A DNA stretch of 64,000 nucleotides from Micromonospora okii (lineage in GTDB: Bacteria > Actinomycetota > Actinomycetes > Mycobacteriales > Micromonosporaceae). Shown piece by piece: positions 41,685 through 52,087 of the stretch. Made by a program: the position numbers and the translations under genes. Each line of letters begins with the position of its first letter. Positions within the stretch are counted from its first letter, which is position 1. The DNA lies in the NCBI RefSeq assembly GCF_020884795.1, contig NZ_BBZF01000012.1, positions 426,664-490,663 on the forward strand, given 5' to 3'. Below the pieces are notes generated by a model. That model was not told the origin of the DNA and made no database searches. It was given only the letters and a program-made list of their open reading frames with translations.

Positions 41685-42283
41685 GCCGGCTCCGGCTGCG
41701 CCGGCACCCCGATGCGTGGCCCGCACACCCGCTCGACGTACTCCTCGGCGTCGGGCAGCGCGTCGAACTCGCGCCGCAGGACGGCGACCCGCAGCAGGTC
41801 GTGCCACTCGCCGCGACGGAACACCGCCTCCCGATCCCGGCCCTCGACCCGCCAGCCGCACTTGCGCACGTACGCGCCGAGGCTGGCGGCGTTGAACGGC
41901 AGGATGGTGCTGTGCAGCCGGCGTAGCCCCACCTCGTGGAAGGCCCACGCCATGATCAGCATGATGGAGTCCGTGCCGGCGCCGCGCGGCGTGGCACCGG
42001 GCATGAGCTTCGTGGCGGTGAGCGCCGTGCCGTTGTGCCAGTCGACCTCCCACAGGCCGGTCAGGCCCACCGGCCGGTCGGTGGCCGGGTCGGCCACGGT
42101 CAGGCGGCGGACCCGGGGATCGCGCAGGGACTGGCGGAACCAGTCCTCCTGACCGTCGCGGCTGACCGGCCAGTCCCAGCCGACGACGTTGTGCCGGACG
42201 CCGTCGGCGACGGCCAGCTCGGCCAGGAAGTCGAGGTCGTCGGCCCGGGTGGGGCGGACGGTGACGAGTCGACCGTTCAACAT
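41612..42283 (-). CDS. GNAT acetyltransferase, RimJ/RimL type
   Basis: A 223-residue protein: GRLVTVRPTRADDLDFLAELAVADGVRHNVVGWDWPVS at the N terminus, PVGLTGLWEVDWHNGTALTATKLMPG, and RGAGTDSIMLIMAWAFHEVGLRRLHSTILPFNAASLGAYVRKCGWRVEG, the acetyl-CoA binding and C-terminal GNAT strands of the RimJ-like group. The C-terminal 25 or so residues are low complexity and lie over the 3' end of the dGTPase gene on the other strand. The substrate is unknown (protein N termini, aminoglycosides and small molecules are all possible for this group). Confidence 0.87.
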   Translation of the reverse strand: MLNGRLVTVRPTRADDLDFLAELAVADGVRHNVVGWDWPVSRDGQEDWFRQSLRDPRVRRLTVADPATDRPVGLTGLWEVDWHNGTALTATKLMPGATPRGAGTDSIMLIMAWAFHEVGLRRLHSTILPFNAASLGAYVRKCGWRVEGRDREAVFRRGEWHDLLRVAVLRREFDALPDAEEYVERVCGPRIGVPAQPEPAHSTNASVQSAPERPERASSIATA

Positions 42284-42350
42284 GGGAAACAGGTCTACCA
42301 GGTGAACCGCCCCGAAGCGGACCTTCGGGACCGGTCGGCGCGCCGCCCGG

Positions 42351-43487
42351 TCAGGCCACGGCCTGCCACCAGCCGTCGACGGCGGGCGGGTCGTCGACCA
42401 CCAGCCGCTCGCCGGGGCGGGGCACGGCCAGCCGGACGTCGCGGGCCTTCGCCTCGGCCCAGAGCCGGTCCACCGGCTCCGACCAGTCGTGCAGGGCCAG
42501 GTTGAACGTCGCCCAGTGCACCGGCACGAGGAGCCCGCCGCGCAGGTCGAGGTGGGCGGCGACGGCCTCCTCGGGGAACATGTGGATGGTCGGCCACGCC
42601 ACGTCGTACGCGCCGATCTGCATCAGCGTCGCGTCGAACGGCCCGTGCTCGGCGCCGATCTCGGCGTACCCGTCGAAGTAGCCGGAGTCGCCGGTGTAGA
42701 AGACCTTCCGGTGCGCCCCGGCCACCACCCAGGAGCTCCAGAGCGTGCCGTCGCGGCGCAGCCCCCGCCCGGAGAAGTGCTGGGCGGCGGTGGCGGTGAT
42801 CGTCAGCCCGTTCACCCGGTGGCTGGCCGACCAGTCCAGCTCGACGATGCGGTGCGCCGGCACGCCCCACCGGTCGAGGTGCGCGCCGACGCCCAGCGGC
42901 ACCAGGAAGGGCGCCGACTGCCGGGCGGTCAGCGCCTGCACGGTGGCCATGTCGAGGTGGTCGTAGTGGTCGTGGGAGATCAGGATCGCGTCCACGGGGG
43001 GCAGCTCGTCGAGGCCGACCGGGGGCGCGTGCAGCCGCCGGGGGCCGACCACGGCCGACGGCGAGCAGCGGTCGCTCCAGACCGGGTCGACCAGCACCCG
43101 CCGCCCCTCGATCTCGATCAGCGCCGACGCGTGGCCGTACCAGACGATGTCGAGCTGTCGCTCGGCGGCGGGCGCCTCGGCCGGGCGCAGCAGCGGGACG
43201 GCCGCTCGGGGCCGCCGCCGCTGCTTGCCGAAGATCAGCTCCCGGATCAGGCTGCGGTCGGGCGGGTTGGCCATCGTCCGGGTGGCCGCCCGGTTGTGGA
43301 AGGCGCCGTCGCGGAACTGCGGCGAGCGGGCCGCCCGCTCCGCGCGGGCCCCGGTCAGCCGCCCGCCGAGCGCCGCCGGCACGTCCCGCGCCACCCAGGC
43401 CAGGCCGGCCAGCGCGGCCAGCCCCGCCACGCCGCCCAGCCGCAGCGCGACGGCCCGCCGCGCGGCCCGCTCCGCCGGTGCCCCCAT
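42351..43487 (-). CDS. MBL-fold metallo-hydrolase, membrane anchored
   Basis: A 378-residue protein with a hydrophobic N-terminal helix (VALRLGGVAGLAALAGLAWVA) that probably anchors it, followed by a metallo-beta-lactamase fold of the NAPE-PLD/UlaG group. IVWYGHASALIEIEGRRVLVDPVWSDRCSP is the opening, AILISHDHYDHLDMATVQAL the HxHxDH zinc site, KVFYTGDSGYFDGY the metal-bridging Asp and LLVPVHWATFNLALHDW the last His. ATG 43487 with GGAGG 7 bases upstream is preferred. Related proteins hydrolyse N-acyl phospholipids, but the substrate is not established here. Confidence 0.88.
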   Translation of the reverse strand: MGAPAERAARRAVALRLGGVAGLAALAGLAWVARDVPAALGGRLTGARAERAARSPQFRDGAFHNRAATRTMANPPDRSLIRELIFGKQRRRPRAAVPLLRPAEAPAAERQLDIVWYGHASALIEIEGRRVLVDPVWSDRCSPSAVVGPRRLHAPPVGLDELPPVDAILISHDHYDHLDMATVQALTARQSAPFLVPLGVGAHLDRWGVPAHRIVELDWSASHRVNGLTITATAAQHFSGRGLRRDGTLWSSWVVAGAHRKVFYTGDSGYFDGYAEIGAEHGPFDATLMQIGAYDVAWPTIHMFPEEAVAAHLDLRGGLLVPVHWATFNLALHDWSEPVDRLWAEAKARDVRLAVPRPGERLVVDDPPAVDGWWQAVA

Positions 43488-43588
43488 GCGCCGTCCTCCC
43501 TCCGCCGGTGCCCGCCAGTACACCGTAGTCCGCCGCCGCACCCGCGCGCCGGGCCTCCGGCGGCCCGACCGCGCGGGTGCGGGCCGGG

Positions 43589-44596
43589 TCAGCCGCCGTT
43601 GCTCGGCCGCCGCTCCGCCGCCCGGTGGACGGGCCCGGCGCCGCCCAACCCGTCGACGGCGGCCAGGAAGCCGCGACCCATCCGGGCCCGGGCCCGGACC
43701 GCCGGGTGGGTCGCGCCGAAGTTGTCCGCGTCGGCCTGGCCGTCGGCGAAGAGGGCGTACGTCAGCACCGCCGCGCCGGCCGCGTCGAAGATCACCCCGG
43801 CCTCGTGCCGGGCGTCGCCGAACCAGCCCGCCTTGGTGGCGATCCGGGCCCGCTGCGCCGAGGACATCTCCCGCCGGACCCCGTCGGTGAACGCGATGGG
43901 GGAGCGCAGCAGGCCGAGCAGGAACGCCGTCGAGGACACCGACAGCAGCGTGCCGGCGACCAGCGCCCGCAGCAGGTCGTGCGTCTCCCGGGGGGTGCTG
44001 GTGCCGAGGAAGAACCGGTTCGGGTTGGCCACCGGCTGCACCTGCGTGTTCGGGAAGCCCTTCGCCACCAGGATCTGGTTCAGCTCGGCGGCCGGGCAGA
44101 CCAGGCCGCAGAGCCGCACGGCGGTGTCGTCGGAGACGGTGAGCAGGGCCGCCAGCGCGTGCCCGAGGGTGACGCTGCTCGGGTACGCGCCGTCCAGGCT
44201 GAAGATCCCGTCCCCGCCGGGCACCACGATCGACGCCGTCACGTCGACCCGCTGGGCGAGCGTGAGCAGCCCCCGGTCGACCTTGTCCAGCACCGCCGTG
44301 GCCACCGCGACCTTGTTCACGCTGTACGCCTCGATCCGGGCGTCCGCCTCGTCGGCGACGGCCACCAGCGGGGCGCCGGACGCGTCGGCGACGCTCACGT
44401 ACCCCCGCCAGGCGCCGCCGGCGCGGGCGGACTCCTGGGCGTAGGTGGCCGCCACCCGGCTCGCCGCCTCCGACGCGGTGGCCGGCCGGCGCGGGCGCGG
44501 AGCGGCGGAGGCCGACGCGCCCGCGCCGAGCACCGTGCCGGCGGTGGCCACGGTGCCGAGCCCCAACGCGACCCTGCGGTTCGCCCTGATCGTCAC
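43589..44596 (-). CDS. secreted serine hydrolase, class A beta-lactamase-like
   Basis: A 335-residue exported protein. GTG 44596 (GGGAGAG upstream) opens ANRRVALGLGTVATAGTVLGAGASASAAP, a signal peptide with a twin-Arg pair. The catalytic domain has the SxxK motif as SVNK (Ser92, Lys95), an SDD in place of SDN at 156-158, and TKAGWFG where KTG is expected. These changes suggest a penicillin-binding or DD-peptidase-like hydrolase rather than a resistance beta-lactamase. An alternative ATG at 44629 adds 11 residues. It is not in an obvious operon. Confidence 0.84.
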   Translation of the reverse strand: MTIRANRRVALGLGTVATAGTVLGAGASASAAPRPRRPATASEAASRVAATYAQESARAGGAWRGYVSVADASGAPLVAVADEADARIEAYSVNKVAVATAVLDKVDRGLLTLAQRVDVTASIVVPGGDGIFSLDGAYPSSVTLGHALAALLTVSDDTAVRLCGLVCPAAELNQILVAKGFPNTQVQPVANPNRFFLGTSTPRETHDLLRALVAGTLLSVSSTAFLLGLLRSPIAFTDGVRREMSSAQRARIATKAGWFGDARHEAGVIFDAAGAAVLTYALFADGQADADNFGATHPAVRARARMGRGFLAAVDGLGGAGPVHRAAERRPSNGG

Positions 44597-44672
44597 TCGT
44601 CTCTCCCGTCGGTGAGGGGGATCATCCATCCGCCACCCTAGGGGAAGAGATCGACTTCGGTGACCGCGTGAG

Positions 44673-45857
44673 TCACGGAGCGAGCACGACCTTGACGCAG
44701 CCGTCCTCCTTCTTCTGGAACATCTCGTACGCCTTCGCCGCCTCGGCCAGCGGCACCCGGTGGGTGCGCAGGTCCTCCACGCCCAGCGGGTCGTCGTCGC
44801 CGGAGAGCACGGGAAGGATCTCGTCGGTCCAGCGGCGCACGTGGCACTGCCCCATCCGCACCTGCACGCCCCGGTCGAACATCTCCATCAGCGGCAGCGG
44901 GTCGGTTTCGCCGCCGTACACCCCGGAGATCGACACGGTGCCGCCCCGGCGGACGCCCTTGAGGGCGGCCTTCAGCACGGTCAGCCGGTCCACGCCGGCC
45001 TTGTCGATCATCGACTGGGCCAGCTTGTCCGGCAGCAGGCCGGCGGCGGTCTGGGCCAGCCTGCCGGAGGCGGAGCCGTGCGCCTCCATGCCGACCGCGT
45101 CGATCACGGCGTCCGGGCCGCGCCCGTCGACCAGGTCGATCAGGGCGCCCGGCACGTCGTCGAGCTGGCTGACGTCGAGCGTCTCGATGCCGTGCCGGCG
45201 GGCCATCTCCAGCCGCTCGGGCACCAGGTCCAGGCCGATCACCCGCTCCGCGCCGAGGTACCGGCCGATCCGGGCACAGAACTGCCCGACCGGGCCGAGC
45301 CCGAAGACCGCGAGGGTGCCGCCGCGCGGGGTGTCGGCGTACTTCACCGCCTGCCACGCGGTCGGCAGGATGTCCGACAGGTACAGCCAGCGCTCGTCCG
45401 GGCCGATCGACGGCACCTTGACCGGCCCGAACTGGGCGTGCGGCACCCGCAGGTACTCGGCCTGCCCGCCCGGCACGGAGCCGTACAGCGAGGTGTAGCC
45501 GAACAGCGCCGCGCCCTTGCCCTGCGACGTGACCTGGGTGGTCTCGCACTGGGCGTAGAGCTGCCGGTCGCACATCCAGCAGGAACCGCAGGCGATGTTG
45601 AACGGGACCACCACCCGGTCGCCGGGCTTGAGCCGGGTCACCCCGGCCCCGACCTCCTCGACGATCCCCATCGGCTCGTGGCCCAGGATGTCGCCCGGCT
45701 TCAGGTACGGCCCGAGCACCTCGTACAGGTGCAGGTCGGACCCGCAGATCGCGGTCGAGGTCATCCGGATGATCGCGTCCGTCGGCTCCTCGATACGCGG
45801 GTCCGGTACCTCCTCGACCCGGACGTCCCGCTTGCCCTGCCACGTCAGTGCCTTCAT
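44673..45857 (-). CDS. zinc-dependent alcohol dehydrogenase (formaldehyde dehydrogenase-like MDR)
   Basis: A 394-residue medium-chain dehydrogenase. MKALTWQGKRDVRVEEVPDP opens the protein. TAICGSDLHLYEVLGP has the catalytic-zinc Cys38 and LGHEPMGIVEEVG the His. FNIACGSCWMCDRQLYAQCE carries the four structural-zinc Cys, and LAVFGLGPVGQFCARIGRYLGAERVIGLD is the NAD(P) fold. The long form with PDKLAQSMIDKAGVDRLTVLKAALKGVRRGGTVSISG resembles glutathione-independent formaldehyde dehydrogenase-like proteins. ATG 45857. It stands alone, with 590 gene-free bases upstream. Confidence 0.92.
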   Translation of the reverse strand: MKALTWQGKRDVRVEEVPDPRIEEPTDAIIRMTSTAICGSDLHLYEVLGPYLKPGDILGHEPMGIVEEVGAGVTRLKPGDRVVVPFNIACGSCWMCDRQLYAQCETTQVTSQGKGAALFGYTSLYGSVPGGQAEYLRVPHAQFGPVKVPSIGPDERWLYLSDILPTAWQAVKYADTPRGGTLAVFGLGPVGQFCARIGRYLGAERVIGLDLVPERLEMARRHGIETLDVSQLDDVPGALIDLVDGRGPDAVIDAVGMEAHGSASGRLAQTAAGLLPDKLAQSMIDKAGVDRLTVLKAALKGVRRGGTVSISGVYGGETDPLPLMEMFDRGVQVRMGQCHVRRWTDEILPVLSGDDDPLGVEDLRTHRVPLAEAAKAYEMFQKKEDGCVKVVLAP

Positions 45858-46026
45858 CTCGTCCGTCCCCTTGTTCACCTCGTCGTGTCCTGCGGGAGCT
45901 GCTACCCGCGTTGCGGTGCTTGAACCGGCCGCCCTGCCCAGGCCCCGCCCTGCCCGTGCCCTGACCTGCCCTTGCCCTGACCTGCCCCGGTCCCGGCCTG
46001 GCCCGGCGACCCGGATGTCTGCCGGC

Positions 46027-46307
46027 CCCTTTGGAGCTGATGGCGTGAACGACTCAAGCGTGCGGAGAAGCCGGAACGGCTGTTGCGGAACGGCGTGCGG
46101 GACGGCCCACGCCGAATGGTCGCCGACTGAGCGGAACAGCGGTGACGCCCGCTGGGGCGGGCGGTGGGCTGATTGCGGTCGACGTGCTGCGCGCGAAGTC
46201 GCCGACGACCGCGACCGCCAACGACCGCGACCGCCAACGACCGCGACCGCCAACGACCGCGATGCTGCCGACGACCGCGATGTCGTTAACGACTCAGCTC
46301 CAAAGGG
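46027..46307. repeat. 281-base segment bounded by perfect 14-bp inverted repeats
   Basis: CCCTTTGGAGCTGA at 46027-46040 is the exact reverse complement of 46294-46307. Imperfect pairing extends outward (CTGCCG on the left, CGGCAGG on the right), and both ends also carry AACGACTCA on the inner side, in direct rather than inverted orientation. The structure resembles a small non-autonomous (MITE-like) element with no coding capacity. Confidence 0.6.
46205..46268. repeat. 16-base tandem repeat (three perfect units plus a decayed one)
   Basis: ACGACCGCGACCGCCA is repeated exactly at 46205-46220, 46221-46236 and 46237-46252, followed by a degenerate unit and a further partial copy near 46271. It lies inside the inverted-repeat-bounded segment. 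Confidence 0.8.
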
Positions 46308-46444
46308 ACGGCAGGTGGCATTCCCCCGGCCGCGCCCCCGAGGAGCGTCCCCGGCCGTATCCCTTCGGTCGGGCGCGTTGAGACGCACCGACCGCCGGCC
46401 CCGGTGGGGCGCGGCGGTCGGTGGTGGGCGGTAGGTGGATCGGG

Positions 46445-47202
46445 TCAGGAGCCCGGGGTGCCGGCGCCCTTGGCGGTGGCCTTGAGGTAGTCGCGGTTGA
46501 GCCGGCCGATGGTGTTCAGCGGGATGCCCTTCGGGCAGACCGCCGTGCACTCGCCGGCGTTGGTGCAGCCGCCGAAGCCCGCCTCGTCGTGGGCGTCGAC
46601 CATGCCGATCACCCGCGTGTACCGCTCCGGCTGGCCCTGGGGCAGCAGGGAGAGCTGGGTGAGCTTGGCGGCGGTGAAGAGCATCCCCGAGCCGTTCGGG
46701 CAGGCCGCCACGCAGGCGCCGCAGGCGATGCAGGCCGCCGCCTCGAAGGCGGCGTCCGCGTCGGCCTTGGCCACCGGGGTGGCGTGCGCCTCCGGCGCGC
46801 TGCCGGTCGGCGCGGTGATGTACCCGCCGGCGGCGATGATCTTGTCGAAGGCGCCCCGGTTGACCACCAGGTCCTTGACGACCGGGAAGGCCCGGGCCCG
46901 CCACGGCTCGATGTCGATCGTGTCGCCGTCGGAGAACTGCCGCATGTGCAGCTGGCAGGCGGTGGTGCCGCGCTGCGGGCCGTGCGCCTCGCCGTTGATC
47001 ATCAGGCCGCACATGCCGCAGATGCCCTCGCGGCAGTCGTGGTCGAAGGCCACCGGCTCCTCGCCGGAGAGGATGAGTCGCTCGTTGAGCACGTCGAGCA
47101 TCTCCAGGAACGACATATCCGGGGAGACGTCGTCGACCTGGTAGGCCACCATCCGACCCTTGTCCTGAGGGCCGGACTGGCGCCAGATGCGCAGGGTCAG
47201 GT

Positions 47203-47206
<4 letters not shown>
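46445..47206 (-). CDS. sdhB: succinate dehydrogenase iron-sulfur subunit SdhB
   Basis: A 253-residue subunit carrying electrons from SdhA to the membrane quinone site. [29 protein letters not shown] binds the [2Fe-2S] cluster, [15 protein letters not shown] the [4Fe-4S] cluster and [17 protein letters not shown] the third (3Fe-4S type) cluster. Starts at GTG 47206 within the sdhA stop region (GTGA overlap). Last gene of sdhCAB. The form fits the actinobacterial Sdh with a single cytochrome-b subunit. Confidence 0.96.
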
Positions 47207-49140
<1,934 letters not shown>

Positions 49141-49141
49141 G

Positions 49142-49831
49142 TCAGGCCACCAATCCGGTGAGTACGGCGAACGGGACCACGAGGTAGCCGACGCAGAGCA
49201 CGACGGCGAAGACCAGCGCGGCGGCGCGCGCCCGGCGCTCGCCCCCCGGGGTCTGCTGGCCGAGGCTGCGGAACGCGCTGAACGCGCCGTGGCGCAGGTG
49301 GAAGCCGAGCGCCACGATCGCCAGGGTGTAGAAGAGCGTGACGTACCAGCGCTCCGGGGCGAAGTCGGCGACCACGTTGCCGTACGGGTTGGCCGAGTCG
49401 CCCTGGGGGTTCAGGTGGCCGGTCGTCAGGTCCAGGATGTGGTAGATCACGAAGAGCAGGATGATCACCCCACCCCAGCGCATCGTGCGGGCCGCGTAGC
49501 TGCCGCGCACCGCCTTGCGGTGGGCGTACCTGACCGGGCGGGCGGCGCGGGCGCGTACGGCGAGCACGGTGGCGGCGACGATGTGGCCCAGCACGGCAGC
49601 CAGCAGCACCGTGCGCTGGATCCACAGGAACCACGTCTCCGGCAGCAGCGGCGTGCCGAGGCCGCGCAGCCAGTGCGCGTAGTGGTCGAACGCCGTCTCG
49701 CCGGTGAAGATCTTCAGGTTGCCGAGCATGTGCGCGATCAGGAACAGCACAAGGAGGATGCCCGTCACCGCCATGACGGCCTTCAGGCCGACGTTGGAGC
49801 GGATGGGCGACCGAGTTTTCGTGAGTACCAC
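49142..49831 (-). CDS. sdhC: succinate dehydrogenase cytochrome b subunit SdhC
   Basis: A 229-residue membrane anchor with five helices, e.g. [78 protein letters not shown] and [20 protein letters not shown]. Conserved His residues in four of these are the likely ligands of two b haems, as in the B. subtilis SdhC type that needs no SdhD. GTG 49831 start. First gene of sdhCAB; the promoter must lie in the 78 bases shared with the divergent LysR gene, which contain a LysR-type palindrome. Confidence 0.94.
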   Translation of the reverse strand: MVLTKTRSPIRSNVGLKAVMAVTGILLVLFLIAHMLGNLKIFTGETAFDHYAHWLRGLGTPLLPETWFLWIQRTVLLAAVLGHIVAATVLAVRARAARPVRYAHRKAVRGSYAARTMRWGGVIILLFVIYHILDLTTGHLNPQGDSANPYGNVVADFAPERWYVTLFYTLAIVALGFHLRHGAFSAFRSLGQQTPGGERRARAAALVFAVVLCVGYLVVPFAVLTGLVA

Positions 49832-49890
49832 TCGGCCGACGCTAGGAGCACCTGGGATCAGTCGTCCAATGCATCGAAGTCGCAGTCTTG

Positions 49891-49905
49891 ATAGCCGTAG
49901 GCTAT
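49891..49905. promoter_or_regulatory. LysR-type T-N11-A palindrome
   Basis: ATAGCCGTAGGCTAT: a perfect 6+6 inverted repeat with a 3-base centre, containing T-N11-A (49892, 49904). It lies 4 bases before the LysR start and 60 bases before sdhC, as expected for an autoregulatory LTTR site that also controls the divergent sdhCAB. Confidence 0.65.
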
Positions 49906-49909
49906 TCAG

Positions 49910-50839
49910 GTGCAGTTACATCAGCTTCGGTACTTCGTTGCGGTAGCAGAAGTGCGACATTTCACCCAAGCCGCCGACATCGTCGGCATAACCCAGCCCT
50001 CATTGAGTAAGCAAGTTCACGCCCTGGAGACCGACCTCGGGGCCCCGCTGTTCGAGCGGGTAAGGGGAAACATCACCCTCACCGCCGCCGGGGAGGTGCT
50101 GCTCCCGCTGGCCCGGCGCATCCTCGCCGACGTCGACACCGCCACCCGCGAGGTGCAGGAGCTGGTCGGGCTGCGGCGCGGCCGGGTCCGGCTCGGCGCG
50201 ACCCCCAGCCTGGCCACCTCGCTCGCCCCGCCCGTGCTGCGCCGGTTCCGCGACGCCCACCCCGCCGTCGACCTGCGGGTGGAGGAGAGCGGCTCGCAGG
50301 ACCTCGTGCGCCACCTGCTCCGCGGCGACCTGGACCTCGCGCTGATCATCATGCCCGCCCAGGGCGCCGACCCCGGGCTGCGCGCCGAGGAGATCCTGCG
50401 GGAGAGCCTCGTCGTGGCCTCCCTCGGCGAGGTGCCCGGCACCTCGCCGGCCGGCGAACTGCGCGTCACCGACCTGCGCGACCAGCCCCTCGTCATGTTC
50501 CGCGAGGGGTACGACCTGCGCGACGCCACCCTCCAGGCGTGCCGGGACGCCGGCTTCGAGCCGACCCTCTCCGTCGACGGCGGCGAGATGGACGCCGTCC
50601 TCGGGTTCGTCGAGGCGGGGCTGGGGGTGGCGCTGGTGCCGGGCATGGTGGTGGCCCGCCGCCCCGGCGTCCGGGTCACCCGGCTGGCCCCGCCCGGGGT
50701 GCGCCGCACCATCGCGGTGGCCCGACGCCGTGACGCCGTGCCCACCCACGCCGGGCGCGAGCTGCGCCGCATCCTGATGGAGTACGTGCGCACGGCGATC
50801 GAGCGGGGCGACCTGCCGCCCGGCGTGGAGCCCTGCTGA
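49910..50839 (+). CDS. LysR-family transcriptional regulator
   Basis: A 309-residue LTTR. The N-terminal winged helix is canonical: VQLHQLRYFVAVAEVRHFTQAADIVGITQPSLSKQVHALETDLGAPLFERVRGNITLTAAGEVLLPLARRIL. A periplasmic-binding-like effector domain follows from about 90 (GRVRLGATPSLATSLAPPVLRRFRDAHPAVDLRV). GTG 49910 gives the expected N terminus, but almost no leader remains between the palindrome and the start, so the message may be leaderless. It is divergent from sdhCAB and probably regulates it; the effector is unknown. Confidence 0.92.
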   Translation: MQLHQLRYFVAVAEVRHFTQAADIVGITQPSLSKQVHALETDLGAPLFERVRGNITLTAAGEVLLPLARRILADVDTATREVQELVGLRRGRVRLGATPSLATSLAPPVLRRFRDAHPAVDLRVEESGSQDLVRHLLRGDLDLALIIMPAQGADPGLRAEEILRESLVVASLGEVPGTSPAGELRVTDLRDQPLVMFREGYDLRDATLQACRDAGFEPTLSVDGGEMDAVLGFVEAGLGVALVPGMVVARRPGVRVTRLAPPGVRRTIAVARRRDAVPTHAGRELRRILMEYVRTAIERGDLPPGVEPC

Positions 50840-51018
50840 ACGATCCGCGCCTCGGCCGCCCGATTATGTCCGTCTGGGTTAAATAGTCCTTAAGCGAGTG
50901 GTATACGGCTCGTTGGCCCTCTTGGTCACTTATGGTGAAGCCTTGCGCAGGCGCGACGCCCGTCGGCCTGCGGAGGAAGAGTCGACCGCGCGGGCTCGCG
51001 TGGCAGGGAGGCCACCAC

Positions 51019-52059
51019 ATGAGGATCCTGGTTACCGGCGGTGCCGGCTTCATCGGGTCGCACTTCGCCCGGAGCCTGCTCAACGGGCGGTACGTCGGCT
51101 TCGAGGACTGCCACGTCACGGTGGTCGACAAGCTGACCTACGCCAGTGACCGGAACAACCTGCCGGCCAACCACCCGCGGCTGGTCTTCGTGCGCGGCGA
51201 CATCTGCGACCGCGCGCTGCTCGCCGACGTGGTGCCCGGCCACGACGCGGTGGTGCACTTCGCCGCCGAGTCCCACGTGGACCGCTCCATCGACGACCCC
51301 GCCCCGTTCTTCGAGACGAACGTGATGGGCTCACACCATCTGATGGCCGCCTGCGCCCGCGCCAACGTAGGCCGCGTCGTGCACGTCTCCACCGACGAGG
51401 TGTACGGGTCGATCACCGACGGCTCGTGGACCGAGCGCTGCGTGCTGGAGCCCAACTCCCCGTACGCGGCGTCGAAGGCGGCCAGCGACTGCGTCGTCCG
51501 CTCGTACTGGCGCACCTACGACGTCGACGTGTCGATCACCCGCTGCGCCAACAACTACGGCCCGTACCAGCACGTGGAGAAGGTCATCCCGCGCTTCGTC
51601 ACCAGCCTGCTCACCGGCGGGGACGTCACCCTGCACGGCGACGGCGGCGCGGTGCGCGAGTGGCTGCACGTCGACGACCACTGCCGGGCCATCGCGCTGG
51701 TGCTGGCCAAGGGGCGCGCCGGCGAGGTCTACAACATCGGCGGCGACGTCGAGCTGACCAACCGGGCGCTGGCCGAGAAGATCCTGCTCATCGCCGGGGC
51801 CGGCTGGGACCGGGTGCGGTACGTCGCCGACCGCAAGGTGCAGGACCAGCGCTACTCGCTCGACTACACCAAGATCTCCGACGAGCTGGGCTTCGAGCCG
51901 CGGATCCGGTTCGTCGACGGGCTGACCGAGGTCTTCCACTGGTACCGGGAGAACCGGGCCTGGTGGGCGCACGCGTACCCGGAGGCCCAGGTCGGGCCGC
52001 TGACCAACTCCGTGCGGGGCCTCCCGGTCGGCCGCGCGGTCCCCGCCCCGGTGCACTGA
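51019..52059 (+). CDS. rfbB: dTDP-glucose 4,6-dehydratase
   Basis: A 346-residue extended SDR. MRILVTGGAGFIGSHFARSLL binds NAD, VVHVSTDEVYGSITDGSW holds the Thr-Asp-Glu catalytic triad, and PNSPYAASKAASDCVVRSYWRTY the YxxxK. TRCANNYGPYQHVEKVIPRFV and REWLHVDDHCRAIALVL are diagnostic for RmlB. It makes dTDP-4-keto-6-deoxyglucose from dTDP-glucose. ATG 51019 has GGGAGG 7 bases upstream. No rmlA, rmlC or rmlD lies nearby, so it is isolated; the product could feed rhamnose or other deoxysugars made elsewhere. Confidence 0.95.
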   Translation: MRILVTGGAGFIGSHFARSLLNGRYVGFEDCHVTVVDKLTYASDRNNLPANHPRLVFVRGDICDRALLADVVPGHDAVVHFAAESHVDRSIDDPAPFFETNVMGSHHLMAACARANVGRVVHVSTDEVYGSITDGSWTERCVLEPNSPYAASKAASDCVVRSYWRTYDVDVSITRCANNYGPYQHVEKVIPRFVTSLLTGGDVTLHGDGGAVREWLHVDDHCRAIALVLAKGRAGEVYNIGGDVELTNRALAEKILLIAGAGWDRVRYVADRKVQDQRYSLDYTKISDELGFEPRIRFVDGLTEVFHWYRENRAWWAHAYPEAQVGPLTNSVRGLPVGRAVPAPVH

Positions 52060-52087
52060 CCCGGCCCGCCGGCCGGAGCCGGGTCAG
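52056..52087. terminator. hairpin spanning convergent stops of rfbB and hrpA
   Basis: CTGACCCGGC at 52056-52065 pairs with 52078-52087 (10 bp), and the 12-base loop contains a further GGCC self-pair. The stop codons of both convergent genes lie in the arms, as in the hairpin at 36206-36233. Confidence 0.65.

Larger units (their letters stand above)
45858..46444. other. 587-base gene-free, repeat-rich interval
   Basis: No gene supported. It contains a C/T-rich low-complexity part (45935-46010, repeats of CCCTGACCTGCC type), the inverted pair at 46027-46040 and 46294-46307, and 16-base tandem repeats at 46205-46268. The open frames crossing it are low-complexity Arg/Ala/Pro translations of the repeats. 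Confidence 0.65.

Noticed and set aside
43589..44596. Antibiotic-resistance beta-lactamase
   Set aside because: SDD and KAG replace SDN and KTG, so resistance is not supported; only a beta-lactamase-like fold is.
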